Below are positions 1 through 8,183 of a stretch of DNA of 41,946 nucleotides, piece after piece. The notes below the pieces were generated by a model. That model was not told the DNA's origin. It ran no database searches and worked only from the letters and a program-made list of their open reading frames with translations. Source of the DNA: a virus. The stretch spans positions 1 through 41,946 of the IMG/VR virus record IMGVR_UViG_3300021440_000056. One strand, written 5' to 3'. The position numbers and the translations under genes are program-made. Numbering within the stretch: the first letter of the stretch is position 1; every line of letters begins with the position of its first letter.

Positions 1-1647
1 CATATCAAACAAGTTAATCTTAGAGCCAAACAACGCTCCAGGTCTTTCAGGAACCTTAAATTTTATGGATTCCAGATCTGTTCCTCCAATGGCCATTAAG
101 CCACCCTTAGCCATTTTACCTGCTAACATCTCTCTAGCTATAACTGGCAAGCCAGCAAGTTCTGCAGAAGTAATCTGGCCAGAGTTAAATGCAGTAGTAG
201 CTAAAGGCAAAAGCATACTTGGAGTAACGGATGCCTTATTATCTATCAGCGGCTTATATACCTTTTGATACAATGGGAGGGAGGCTATCTTAGGACTAGT
301 ACTATAATCCTCAACTCCTCCAGGATAGAGTAATGAGTTAGGACTAGTCAGATCATCACCATGAGTGTGAACCAGATCAGAGAATGCTTGGTTAATTCTT
401 TCTGTAGTCATGGCATCTTTATCTTTTGGAGATGATGCCTTATATTTCGGATCTAACTTTAATTTAGACTCCACATCCACTACAGTAGCTTTCAAAGCAT
501 CCAAAGTTTGAGATGCAGATCCACCCCAGTTAACTTCTGGAATTTTCTTAACCAAAGCCGCCGCTGCCGAGGGATTATCAAAATATTGAAGCTGCTTCTT
601 AGCAACTCTAGAGCCGGCATCAAATAGCCTATAAAACTCTTCTGAGCCTCTCTTAGCCTCAGCTTTATAGGTTCCAATATCCACACTAGGTAGACCCATA
701 GCAGCTAAGCCTTGATTATAGATAGCCATGCCAGCAGAGTCCATACTTACCCCAGCAGCCTTACCTTGTGCCTGGAGATCAAGATAGTTAAGCTTGGCAT
801 TGAATAGGGTATCTTTTCTAGCCTCATCTAACTCAGCACGTTCCGCAGCTCTTTCAGCTCTCTGGCCTGCAGCTATGCTAAGATCAAGTTGGGTATTAGC
901 TCTTTTTGCCTGATCCTTAGATAATGCTAAATGCTCTGTAGCAATATATCTGTTAAAAGCAGAATCATCAGCCTGCTGTCTGGCCTGTTTCTCAGATATG
1001 AATAAAGTCTTAGACCTAAATCCAAATTCTAGATCTTGTGCAGATGCTTGCATAACTGCAGTTTGTGCATCTATGTGATATTTCAAGCCATCCATTCTAG
1101 CTTGGTTAGCCTGAAGTTGACTTGTAAGCTTAGCCATATCTGCAGATGCAGAAGCCAAAACTGCAGAATTAGACTCAACAGAATCTGCTGCAGTCTTACC
1201 TGCAGCTGTGATTGTATTAAGCTTATTATTAAGCCCAGAAGTGACTACAGTGAGTGCCGTGTTAGTATCATGTAATTGATCCTTAACCCCATATTCTGCC
1301 TTAAGCCTATCTAGAATACTACTAGAATTGGACAGATCAGAATACTTTTGAGCCAAAGCTGATGTTCGTTGTCTTAAAGCCTCGGCGGCAGCTAGGTCCG
1401 AGTTTAAGGTATCAATACCTGCAGAAGATCTAGCAGCGGCTGCAGCCTTAGTCTTTTCAGCATCTATTCTTTGTTGCTCAAGTACCTTTACAGCACTTAG
1501 GTCTCCGAAAGAATCTAAAAGCCTAGCATTTTTATCTTCTAATGCTTGAGCCTCAGAATAGTCAGAGGCCTTTGAGGTTGTAATAGTTTTCGAAAGATCT
1601 AAATATTTGGACAGATCGAAGTCCATTGAAGATGCATCAGTAGGCAT
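1..1647 (-). CDS. Internal virion (ejection) protein, partial at left edge
   Basis: This is an open frame of 549 codons with no stop before the window edge, starting at ATG 1647 (MPTDASSMDF...). The protein is rich in Ala, Lys, Glu and Gln, with long heptad-like stretches across roughly residues 40-270 that predict extended coiled coil, and no enzyme motif I recognise. It sits after a 129-aa gene in the late operon. If the genome is circular, it lies just before the 1622-aa gene at the right edge. By size, order and composition this resembles the T7 gp14-gp15-gp16 ejection set, with this protein in the gp15-like place; that is an analogy from position, not homology I can show. The C-terminus is missing or lies across the window junction. 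Confidence is high for the gene and moderate for the role. Confidence 0.75.
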   Translation of the reverse strand, partial: MPTDASSMDFDLSKYLDLSKTITTSKASDYSEAQALEDKNARLLDSFGDLSAVKVLEQQRIDAEKTKAAAAARSSAGIDTLNSDLAAAEALRQRTSALAQKYSDLSNSSSILDRLKAEYGVKDQLHDTNTALTVVTSGLNNKLNTITAAGKTAADSVESNSAVLASASADMAKLTSQLQANQARMDGLKYHIDAQTAVMQASAQDLEFGFRSKTLFISEKQARQQADDSAFNRYIATEHLALSKDQAKRANTQLDLSIAAGQRAERAAERAELDEARKDTLFNAKLNYLDLQAQGKAAGVSMDSAGMAIYNQGLAAMGLPSVDIGTYKAEAKRGSEEFYRLFDAGSRVAKKQLQYFDNPSAAAALVKKIPEVNWGGSASQTLDALKATVVDVESKLKLDPKYKASSPKDKDAMTTERINQAFSDLVHTHGDDLTSPNSLLYPGGVEDYSTSPKIASLPLYQKVYKPLIDNKASVTPSMLLPLATTAFNSGQITSAELAGLPVIAREMLAGKMAKGGLMAIGGTDLESIKFKVPERPGALFGSKINLFDM

Positions 1648-1690
1648 GACTATTCCTAAAAGTTAAACTATTGGTTTTATTAGAAACTAA

Positions 1691-2080
1691 TTAGCCTATA
1701 CCAAATAATTTTCCTATTGCTTTACTAGGATCCAGGCCAATACTAGTCTTTTTAGTCTTGCTACTTGCATTAGTCTTTTGCAAGCCTTCAGTAGTGGATA
1801 CATTCTGAGCCATAACATTAGCCAGCTCTCCATATACTTTAGTCATAAAGTCTTGACTCATTAAGGTTGTAGAAGAACTATCACTTCCACCAACTAGGCC
1901 TTGACCGGATAAGATAGAGGAAATACCCCCATCAGCAGATAACAAATCGTATAATAGCTTATTAGCTGCTTGGTCTGAGAATATCTTACCCGAAGTAGTC
2001 TTACCTGAGGTATTGGTAGTACTGGAGTCCCACTGGTTTCCGCCAGTGTAGTTTATACCCATTAACTGATCATTAGCCAT
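1691..2080 (-). CDS. Small virion-associated protein, gp14-like position
   Basis: A 129-aa protein of the late operon, rich in Ser, Thr, Gly and Asn at the N-terminus, with an Ala/Gln helical middle and a Lys-rich tail ending in a short Gly/Ile segment. No catalytic motif or signal peptide is seen. It lies 2 nt after the preceding 71-aa gene and 43 nt before the large coiled-coil protein that runs off the left edge. From this position just before the two large internal proteins, it may be the small component of the DNA-ejection apparatus. I do not recognise the family, so the role is inference only. Confidence 0.6.
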   Translation of the reverse strand: MANDQLMGINYTGGNQWDSSTTNTSGKTTSGKIFSDQAANKLLYDLLSADGGISSILSGQGLVGGSDSSSTTLMSQDFMTKVYGELANVMAQNVSTTEGLQKTNASSKTKKTSIGLDPSKAIGKLFGIG

Positions 2081-2082
2081 AA

Positions 2083-2298
2083 TTAACCTACTTTCTTGCT
2101 TTGGCTAGAAGCCATGTTAACAGATGAATCATCTACATCATTATCTGGTTCTGCTTCATTTGGATCAGCTTCTTCATCTAGCTTACCCATTAAAGTTTCA
2201 ACTCCAGACATCATAGATGCCATCATAACTTTTGTGCTAAGTTCTTTATTAGATCCTAGCATTTTTAACAGATCGGCGTATTCTTTATCAACTGCCAT
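2083..2298 (-). CDS. Small acidic late protein, unknown function
   Basis: A 71-aa protein with a helical N-terminal half (KEYADLLKMLGSNKELSTKV) and a very acidic Asp/Glu/Asn stretch around residues 40-58, ending in a short Ser/Lys tail. It has no transmembrane segment or recognised motif. It is packed with 1-2 nt gaps between the small membrane protein and the 129-aa gene, so it is certainly in the same late transcript. It could be an assembly chaperone or a minor virion part; nothing in the sequence decides this. Confidence 0.6.
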   Translation of the reverse strand: MAVDKEYADLLKMLGSNKELSTKVMMASMMSGVETLMGKLDEEADPNEAEPDNDVDDSSVNMASSQSKKVG

Positions 2299-2299
2299 T

Positions 2300-2530
2300 T
2301 TAAGCTCCTGAGGATAGAAAAGATGCTATGGATTTAAGATTACTTATAAATGCCCCAGCCAGGCCACCTATAGTAACTAACACCCATAGAGCACCTTTGT
2401 TACGATTGCTATCTGCTATTAGGGTATCGATTAACTCCTGCTTAGCTTTATCTGCTAACAAGAGTTGTTCTACCTTAGTCTCTAGGACAGCTTGTTTAGC
2501 TATAACAGATGTCTTAAACTCATCATCCAT
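2300..2530 (-). CDS. Small membrane protein, holin-like or lysis accessory
   Basis: A 76-aa protein with a charged coiled-coil-like N-terminal part (residues 1-45, many Lys, Glu and Gln) and one clear hydrophobic segment at about residues 47-70 (GALWVLVTIGGLAGAFI). This N-out-of-membrane coil plus a C-terminal hydrophobic helix recalls XhlA-type haemolysin and holin accessory proteins. It overlaps the end of the M15 peptidase gene by 8 nt, the usual coupling of lysis genes. It is a holin or antiholin candidate, alongside the separate 3-TM holin-like gene near 11 kb. Fold and role are inferred from hydrophobicity and context. Confidence 0.6.
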   Translation of the reverse strand: MDDEFKTSVIAKQAVLETKVEQLLLADKAKQELIDTLIADSNRNKGALWVLVTIGGLAGAFISNLKSIASFLSSGA

Positions 2531-2987
2531 ACAACCTAGCCCCGAATTTATCTGTTAATCCTTTGGAGTAGCCTCCAGACGCCAGTAAAGATAGCACTTC
2601 TCCCTTACCTTGCTCTAGCGGGTTTCTAATAGAGATATGTACCCAGGAATGTTCAAGGATTAGCTGGTTAAACTTTATCAGTTCAGTATACTCAGATAGT
2701 CTTTTAGCTACTGCAGCGCATGATCCAAATTTTGGAGAGATGAAGTCTACAGCTAGGCCAGTTAGGTGATCGGAGGTAGGAACTCCACCTACTACTTTAT
2801 TTAATTCTGGACACCTGTACCAGGAATTAACTATAACTGGAGTATTAAGTAAAGCCCTAACTCTCTCCATTTGCCTGGCCATATAAGCAACATTAGACTT
2901 TAATCCATCCGGAAGACTATTATCAATCTCCCTATGTTGGGTAGTAACTACTTCTTCCCAGGAAAAGTTCTCAGATAAGATATCCAT
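2523..2987 (-). CDS. Endolysin, M15 family peptidase
   Basis: A 154-aa protein of the peptidase M15 (VanY / L-alanyl-D-glutamate peptidase-like) type, expected to cut peptide cross-links of peptidoglycan at lysis. The zinc-binding signature is visible as SDHLTGLAVD, giving His74 and Asp81, and a third ligand is His117 in SWVHIS. The Arg in NSWYRCPELN (about residues 54-63) matches the conserved substrate-binding region ahead of the zinc motif. The length is usual for single-domain phage M15 endolysins. There is no signal peptide, so it would need a holin; the next gene overlaps it by 8 nt and encodes a small membrane protein. A virion-borne role cannot be ruled out because it sits among tail and ejection genes. 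Confidence 0.88.
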   Translation of the reverse strand: MDILSENFSWEEVVTTQHREIDNSLPDGLKSNVAYMARQMERVRALLNTPVIVNSWYRCPELNKVVGGVPTSDHLTGLAVDFISPKFGSCAAVAKRLSEYTELIKFNQLILEHSWVHISIRNPLEQGKGEVLSLLASGGYSKGLTDKFGARLYG

Positions 2988-2988
2988 G

Positions 2989-3321
2989 TTAAACTCCTAT
3001 TGCCATATATGTTAAAGTCTTAGACCCACCAGAATTGGTTATGACCATTCCAGTTGTTGTGAATGATTTTAGATATGCTGAACCTCCAGTATCTGGAATT
3101 AGGGTGGCTGTACAGTATAAAATCTGTTGTTTAAATGGTTGGTCAAAAGTTATAGTTGTGTCTCCAGTAGATGTGACTGTTATGGAACCAACCTTGAGTA
3201 TAGCTCCATTTAAGGTTATAGACATATGCTCAGAAGAAGCTCCAGAAAATTCTGGAGTTCCTACCGCCTCTGATTCCATAGTCCTTAAATGGGATAACAA
3301 TGCAACTTGATTAAGACTCAA
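2989..3321 (-). CDS. Small beta-rich late protein, possibly tail-associated
   Basis: A 110-aa protein. After a short helical N-terminus it is dominated by Thr, Ser, Gly, Ile and Val in alternating patterns (GAILKVGSITVTSTGDTTIT), predicting a small beta-sandwich. There is no motif I recognise. Its start overlaps the stop of the 568-aa tail gene by 4 nt (coordinates 3318-3321), indicating translational coupling, and its stop is 1 nt from the endolysin start. A minor tail or fibre-tip protein is plausible from composition and neighbours. Confidence 0.6.
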   Translation of the reverse strand: MSLNQVALLSHLRTMESEAVGTPEFSGASSEHMSITLNGAILKVGSITVTSTGDTTITFDQPFKQQILYCTATLIPDTGGSAYLKSFTTTGMVITNSGGSKTLTYMAIGV

Positions 3322-5024
3322 AATGTTCCTCCAGGATTAAAGATAAGACCTATAGTTACAAGGTTAAATGATCCAGAGATAGATACTGAAACATTAGTTC
3401 CCTCTACTTCACACCATCCTTCATAGATGTCCTTGTTAGATACCCCAGTTGCTAATACTTTAGGAGTTCCAAAGTCCTTACCATTTAAAGATGGAATGGC
3501 CTGAACTTCTGGAGATACATAACTACCATCCGAATCAAGATTATTCATCTCAAAGTTAGAAGATTGTAATATAAGGTTCTTTCCTCTCACATATTGGAAT
3601 CTGCCAAAGATAATCTTTCCAGTGGAGTTAGTGGAATCTGAGATATCAGAATTAAACTCTAACTCAGTTATTGTCATGGCTCCAGATACATTAGAGTATA
3701 ACAACTTTACTGTATTAATATCTTGGATTACATTCCTATGAGGTATCTTTAATCTTCCCCATCGTTTGATAAGTTTATCATATACACTAAGATAGGTATA
3801 GACTAAATGCTTATCATGGGAAGTTGTTTCACTACTCCAATATGCCCCATGAGAGATACAGATATATCTATCTAAAACCTCCCTAACAGGTATAACCCTA
3901 GTGGAATAGTAGTGTGAACTCTGTGCAGTTACAGTTGCATCTTGACTATACACAAGACTTAAGTATCCGGTTGATATGGTTACATCCTCAATAAGACTAG
4001 AGGATAACAATGGATCTATAAAATCTTGTGCAACTATACCTGACTGGCTATCAGATATTATGCGTATCTGGCTATCTGCTCCACAATACACATGTGCAGA
4101 ATAGTTCATTAGAGAACTTAAAGTTTCTGGAATATATCCACATACTCCACTTCTTAAAGTTGTTGAGGTTATTGGAAGTCCTCTAGAGTCTTCTATAAGC
4201 TTAAACTTAAAAGGATACCTAGCATTACCAGTATAGATAGCTGATACAACTTCTGTGGTTGTGTATATGTTAAACCCAGTAACTGTGGGTACACATCTAA
4301 CAATTTCAGAATAAAGATTATTAGGGATTATGGAGCCTGCCCCAGTAACTAGAGATGATACAAAGTCTAGTGGATTGGATAAAGAACTCCAATAGATTGT
4401 TGTTCCATCATAGGCTATGAGGTAGTTATAGGAATTTAATATGCCTCGGATAAAAGTAGAACTTAGGAAATTTGAAGGTGTTACTGACCAATATACATTA
4501 GTTAGAGTACATACTCCACTAGATATTACTAAAGTATATAACTGTTGGCCACCAGAAACTGAGTTATACAGATATGCTACAGAGTTAACAACTGCTGCAG
4601 ACACTGAACTTGGATCATATAAACTTAGTTTATATGGAGCTGCTGGTTGAACTACAGAATAAGCAGTTCCATTATATAACACATAATGTGTATATCCTGT
4701 AGGATCTGAGTATACTGAAAGCAATATAGCTCTTGATACTCCCACTCCAGCTATGTTTACATAACATTCATTGCAATATTTATAAGCTAGTCCAGCTTCA
4801 GTTGTAACTGCTCTACCTACAGTCTTATACCCATCAGGAGTGGGCATAACATTCTCAAGATATATAGCTTGAGGTATACCTGGACTTTGCATAGTACCAC
4901 TAGGGTCTATACGTTTATCGTAATAATTATCTATAGTTGGAACTATAACAGATCTACTGCTATGTCTAACTGAGAATGGGAATTTAGCGGAAGAGAGATT
5001 TCCACGGTATGAGATTTGAGCCAT
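3318..5024 (-). CDS. Large tail protein (nozzle / DNA-stabilisation-like)
   Basis: A 568-aa protein, overwhelmingly beta-strand by composition (Ser, Thr, Tyr, Val, Ile rich, repeated short hydrophobic strands), with no signal peptide or membrane helix. The N-terminal part contains PGIPQAIYLENVMPTPDGYK, a pattern like the start of podoviral tail-nozzle or packaged-DNA stabilisation proteins (P22 gp10 or T7 gp12 type), where a beta-propeller-like domain follows. Repeated YS.SG/YNSVSGG-like strands fit a propeller. It is the first gene after a terminator that ends the upstream fibre and esterase genes, so it may have its own promoter or depend on read-through. The family call is inference; a tail role is likely. 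Confidence 0.65.
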   Translation of the reverse strand: MAQISYRGNLSSAKFPFSVRHSSRSVIVPTIDNYYDKRIDPSGTMQSPGIPQAIYLENVMPTPDGYKTVGRAVTTEAGLAYKYCNECYVNIAGVGVSRAILLSVYSDPTGYTHYVLYNGTAYSVVQPAAPYKLSLYDPSSVSAAVVNSVAYLYNSVSGGQQLYTLVISSGVCTLTNVYWSVTPSNFLSSTFIRGILNSYNYLIAYDGTTIYWSSLSNPLDFVSSLVTGAGSIIPNNLYSEIVRCVPTVTGFNIYTTTEVVSAIYTGNARYPFKFKLIEDSRGLPITSTTLRSGVCGYIPETLSSLMNYSAHVYCGADSQIRIISDSQSGIVAQDFIDPLLSSSLIEDVTISTGYLSLVYSQDATVTAQSSHYYSTRVIPVREVLDRYICISHGAYWSSETTSHDKHLVYTYLSVYDKLIKRWGRLKIPHRNVIQDINTVKLLYSNVSGAMTITELEFNSDISDSTNSTGKIIFGRFQYVRGKNLILQSSNFEMNNLDSDGSYVSPEVQAIPSLNGKDFGTPKVLATGVSNKDIYEGWCEVEGTNVSVSISGSFNLVTIGLIFNPGGTF

Positions 5025-5036
5025 GACATTTCCAGG

Positions 5037-5076
5037 TGAAAAAATACCCCATAGCCTGAGATAGACTTATGGGGTT
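5037..5076 (-). terminator. Rho-independent terminator after the tail esterase
   Basis: Read on the minus strand, the arms ACCCCATA (68-75 side of the 5000s) and TATGGGGT (5046-5053) form an 8-bp stem with a 14-nt loop, followed by A and six T (5039-5044). It lies between the esterase stop (5075) and the start of the 568-aa tail gene (5024). Stem and T-run are read directly; termination in vivo is inferred. Confidence 0.75.
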
Positions 5077-6091
5077 AATAATTCTTTATGAATTTCATCC
5101 AGTCTACAAAAGTGTGACGACCTGTGCACTGATTTTGTGACTTTAAAGAGTGGTCACCTTCAGAGTATGTTTGTAGTTTTACTACGCCAGATGCCCAAGT
5201 ATATTCCCAAGTGTTTTGGACTCCTTTAACTATAGACTCTACTACAGCATCTCCTGGACTGGCAGTAGAAGAACTTCCTCCATCAGTCAGTCTTTTCTGA
5301 ACCACACTCCATTCAGAAATGTATTTTGATAACGAACCAGGAATATCCGCTGGATCAAACTTGTTATCAGCAACAGATAGTGTAGACAATGTTTGATACC
5401 AATAGTGGTCATACCAACTTCCACTAATGATATTTATTGTAGTATCTTTTAACCCATAGTGACCTAAGTATTTGAATCCTGTGGAAGGAAAACTATAACT
5501 CACTGAGTCATAATACTCTACCATAGGTCCTGAAGCAGATATATAATGACTAAACTTATACCCTTCTATGAGCATACGATTAACCATCATACCACCATTA
5601 GAGTGCCCAGCTATGGCTACACTAGTAGCTCCAAACACAGATATAAGGAATAACCTTAGATCTTTCAACATCTGACAATCATCATAACCTGCAGCAATAG
5701 CTCGGTTATTCATCATATGATTATCCCAGCTGCCAGTTCCTCTAGGATTATTTGTAGTTATAGTTCTAGGATCTACCCACCCCATTGGAGATGCCACTAT
5801 AACATTTCCAAAGTTCTGAAGAATGCTCCAGTTAACTTTTTCTGCTGCTAGAGGTATAGATGCTCCAGACACAAGTCCCAAAGCTCTAAGGATATTGTAG
5901 TTTGTTCCTGAGCCACCATGCAAAGTTATTATAGCTTTAGATGAAATAGCTGAATCTGGAACAAGTAAAATTATCTTATGTGGGTGTACTCCACCATCTC
6001 TAAGATTTGGGATATTTACATTATAATATACAGTGCCAGGAGGTGCTCCAGAGATATTGGATATATAAGCAACTAATTTATTTATAGTCAT
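5075..6091 (-). CDS. Alpha/beta-hydrolase esterase of the tail module (PHB-depolymerase / LpqC-like)
   Basis: A 338-aa protein with an alpha/beta-hydrolase core. The oxyanion-hole motif is LHGGSG (His58-Gly59-Gly60), the nucleophile elbow GHSNGG at 162-167 gives Ser164, a plausible acid is Asp216 in GLKDTT, and the base is probably His314 in EGDHSL. The order and spacing resemble extracellular PHB-depolymerase, feruloyl-esterase or LpqC-type esterases. It has no signal peptide. The start codon overlaps the stop of the fibre-like gene (TAATG), and a terminator follows, so the two are coupled in expression. I infer a virion-borne enzyme that removes acyl or ester groups from a surface polysaccharide, or degrades a storage or capsule polyester. 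The first about 45 residues may anchor it to the tail. The fold is quite certain; substrate and virion location are inference. Confidence 0.82.
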   Translation of the reverse strand: MTINKLVAYISNISGAPPGTVYYNVNIPNLRDGGVHPHKIILLVPDSAISSKAIITLHGGSGTNYNILRALGLVSGASIPLAAEKVNWSILQNFGNVIVASPMGWVDPRTITTNNPRGTGSWDNHMMNNRAIAAGYDDCQMLKDLRLFLISVFGATSVAIAGHSNGGMMVNRMLIEGYKFSHYISASGPMVEYYDSVSYSFPSTGFKYLGHYGLKDTTINIISGSWYDHYWYQTLSTLSVADNKFDPADIPGSLSKYISEWSVVQKRLTDGGSSSTASPGDAVVESIVKGVQNTWEYTWASGVVKLQTYSEGDHSLKSQNQCTGRHTFVDWMKFIKNY

Positions 6092-6903
6092 TATGCTATC
6101 CTAGTTGCCTGTATGAAGCCATATCCTAAGACTGCAGAAGTGCATACACATGTGGAGTATACTCCAACTCCAGTATTTGTAGATACAGCAAATACTCTAC
6201 TAGGTGTTGGGATTCTCATATTAGATGAAGGAACTGTGTTAGTTCTAACATTAGTAGAGATATACCCATCAGCAGGTAGTGAGGTTGATGTATTAACCAT
6301 TGAAGACGCTGCAGATACTGAAGCTCCATTAGGGTTAATTACAGTATTGCCTGTAACCATCCATATGCCAGGAGTAAGTGTTAGGCCTATAATCAAAGTT
6401 ACAGGAGTTACACCTGCTGATGGAGTCATTGTTTGAGGAGTACTGGAATCTCTGGTAGCAGATAACTGCTCTCCTATATACCCGGTAGCTGGCAATACTC
6501 CATCTGTTCTACCTTTTCCTTTGAACAAGGTAGTTACATCTAGAGTGCCTATAGTTAATGGATCAGCTACTGCAAAAGTCGCAGTAAGGTTTCCAGACCC
6601 ATCAGTACCTGCTGTTATTGTAATAGTTCCAGACTGAATAAGAGCAGTGACTGCAGCAAATAAAGACTCCAAATCAGCAGCATTGCCAGATACTTCTGAA
6701 ACCTTATCTGCTAATTGCTGTAAAGTAGTCTTCCTTATAGCAAGAGAGTCATCAGCATTAGTTTGATTAACTAACAGCTCATCAGTGCTATATAGTAAAC
6801 CTATTGAATCTGCACTATGTACAGCATTAGCACTTGAAAATGCTGCAGGAGTCCATACACTAGGATCTGAACTAGAGTCATTTGGATTCCAAATACCACC
6901 CAT
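6091..6903 (-). CDS. Tail-fibre-like protein
   Basis: A 270-aa protein. The N-terminal part (about 1-100) contains helical segments with heptad-like spacing (LQQLADKVSEVSGNAADLES), followed by Gly/Thr/Ser-rich beta segments and a C-terminal domain from about residue 140 made of alternating strands. This is the usual look of a trimeric phage fibre with an N-terminal virion-binding part and a C-terminal tip. It lies between the head-tail adaptor and the esterase, and its stop overlaps the esterase start, so fibre and enzyme are probably made in fixed ratio. No catalytic residues are seen. It could also be a base or adaptor on which the esterase is mounted. Confidence 0.65.
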   Translation of the reverse strand: MGGIWNPNDSSSDPSVWTPAAFSSANAVHSADSIGLLYSTDELLVNQTNADDSLAIRKTTLQQLADKVSEVSGNAADLESLFAAVTALIQSGTITITAGTDGSGNLTATFAVADPLTIGTLDVTTLFKGKGRTDGVLPATGYIGEQLSATRDSSTPQTMTPSAGVTPVTLIIGLTLTPGIWMVTGNTVINPNGASVSAASSMVNTSTSLPADGYISTNVRTNTVPSSNMRIPTPSRVFAVSTNTGVGVYSTCVCTSAVLGYGFIQATRIA

Positions 6904-6904
6904 G

Positions 6905-7507
6905 TTAATTACCTATCATGTCTGGAGGATTAGAAGTAAGTACAGATTGCCATTCTTCTAAAGCTAATCCCTTAAAAGTCTTAGCTTCTTCTAGTCTACC
7001 TGTACCAACTAGGACTATGGCAGCCGCTTCATGTACAATCAGGTATGGATGATTGATTGCAATCCAGGAAGAGTAATCTGCATCCACAATGCCAATTTTA
7101 GGTCTTTGGTAATACCCAAGGACTATATATTGAAATTGTGTATTAGATCTCATCTGGATAGAAGAGCCTGCCACATAACATACATTAGACTTAATATATC
7201 CATACTCATCTTTATAGTTTTCTGGAGATATTACTTCCAGCTTAGCTCCATCATTGTAAGCACTATCTGTAAGTCTAATGTATCTTAAGGCCCTAAATCT
7301 TTGTAACACAGTATCATTAGATACATCTATCTGTTGGGTGTAGCTAGCACTGCCAAAAGAGATAGATGTCTCCATAAGGTCATTTCTAAAGAACTCCTTA
7401 GAATGATACTTAAGAGTGGCTGACCGAACTGCAGATAAAGTTCTTGCTGTCAAGTCAGGGCGATTTGTTACAGTAGTAACTTCAGCCAGCAATTCGGTCA
7501 GAGTCAT
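6905..7507 (-). CDS. Head-tail adaptor / connector-like protein
   Basis: A 200-aa protein that begins with a helical segment (TLTELLAEVTTVTNRPDL) and continues as mixed alpha/beta, ending in a helix (AKTFKGLALEEWQSVL). The pattern of N-terminal helix, RSATLKYHSKEFF with FRNDLMETSI, then strands and a final helix is like podoviral connector and head-completion proteins (P22 gp4 or T7 gp11 place). It sits between capsid-side genes and tail genes with 1-3 nt gaps, as expected for such a protein. The assignment rests on position and general pattern. Confidence 0.6.
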   Translation of the reverse strand: MTLTELLAEVTTVTNRPDLTARTLSAVRSATLKYHSKEFFRNDLMETSISFGSASYTQQIDVSNDTVLQRFRALRYIRLTDSAYNDGAKLEVISPENYKDEYGYIKSNVCYVAGSSIQMRSNTQFQYIVLGYYQRPKIGIVDADYSSWIAINHPYLIVHEAAAIVLVGTGRLEEAKTFKGLALEEWQSVLTSNPPDMIGN

Positions 7508-7510
7508 GAT

Positions 7511-7921
7511 TTACTTCGAGAGTTGGGTGAGTTTATCTGCCAGGATATTAACTGCAGTAGCAGTGTCTCCAGAGCCGATAATCACAGATCCACTATCTTG
7601 AGTGGAGGTAGGATTGATTGAAGCAGCATTGGCAGTAGTGCCAAAGTTGGTCTGCAATGCCAATTCTGCCATGATCTCTTCACGAAGCTTAGCCTTAAGC
7701 TTAGCTTCAGGATCTTCCATGGTGGGATCAATATAAACCTCATTAGGATCTACATAGATCGTGGTATTTCCACCGTTGATAGCACGATCAAGTTCTTTGA
7801 TCTTAAGCTTATCATCGGTAAAATACCGACCCTGCTTAAAGATACCAACTCCACCATCAGCAAAGATAAATTGCAGAGAGTTATTGCCAGTCTTATACAG
7901 ACGATGAGAAAGCTCAGTCAT
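7511..7921 (-). CDS. Late structural-module protein, unknown function
   Basis: A 136-aa protein with a beta-rich N-terminal half (SLQFIFADGGVGIFKQGRYF), a TIYVDPNEVYIDP segment near residues 54-66, a charged helix (EAKLKAKLREEIMAELALQ), and a Ser/Thr/Gly tail. No known motif is seen. It lies between the capsid block and the adaptor with 3 and 8 nt gaps. Its codons favour GC-ending forms like the capsid gene, hinting at high expression. It may be a minor capsid or head-completion protein; the function is not recognisable. Confidence 0.6.
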   Translation of the reverse strand: MTELSHRLYKTGNNSLQFIFADGGVGIFKQGRYFTDDKLKIKELDRAINGGNTTIYVDPNEVYIDPTMEDPEAKLKAKLREEIMAELALQTNFGTTANAASINPTSTQDSGSVIIGSGDTATAVNILADKLTQLSK

Positions 7922-7929
7922 GATGTTCC

Positions 7930-8136
7930 TTAGATGATACCGCTGGAAGGGCCAGCAAATGTGAATCTTTTAACTTTGATAAGTTCAGTAGCAGTTTCTG
8001 AATCTACATCAATGTTGCCATTTGAATCTGGAATAAGAGTTACCTCTTCTCCATCTCCTGAGATAACCTTAAGCTCAGAGATATAACCTACTGAACCTTC
8101 AAGTTTACCTAGAGGATTAACAGTCACTAATGACAT
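7930..8136 (-). CDS. Small beta-rich late protein, unknown
   Basis: A 68-aa protein with alternating hydrophobic strands (SVGYISELKVISGDGEEVTLI) and an acidic middle. It is placed directly downstream of the major capsid gene after a short hairpin-containing gap, so it may be a decoration or minor head protein. I do not recognise a family. The start at ATG 8136 is preceded on the minus strand by AAAGGATATTT, an acceptable ribosome-binding site. Confidence 0.55.
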   Translation of the reverse strand: MSLVTVNPLGKLEGSVGYISELKVISGDGEEVTLIPDSNGNIDVDSETATELIKVKRFTFAGPSSGII

Positions 8137-8150
8137 AAATATCCTTTAAT

Positions 8151-8170
8151 AGGGAGTTTTTAGGCTCCCT
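8151..8170 (-). other. Hairpin behind the capsid gene
   Basis: AGGGAG and CTCCCT form a 6-bp stem with an 8-nt A/T-rich loop in the 47-nt gap between the capsid stop and the next gene. No T-run follows on the minus strand, so it is more likely an mRNA stabiliser, processing site or weak attenuator than a full terminator. It would fit higher capsid expression than downstream genes. Confidence 0.45.
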
Positions 8171-8183
8171 AGGTTTCTAACCA

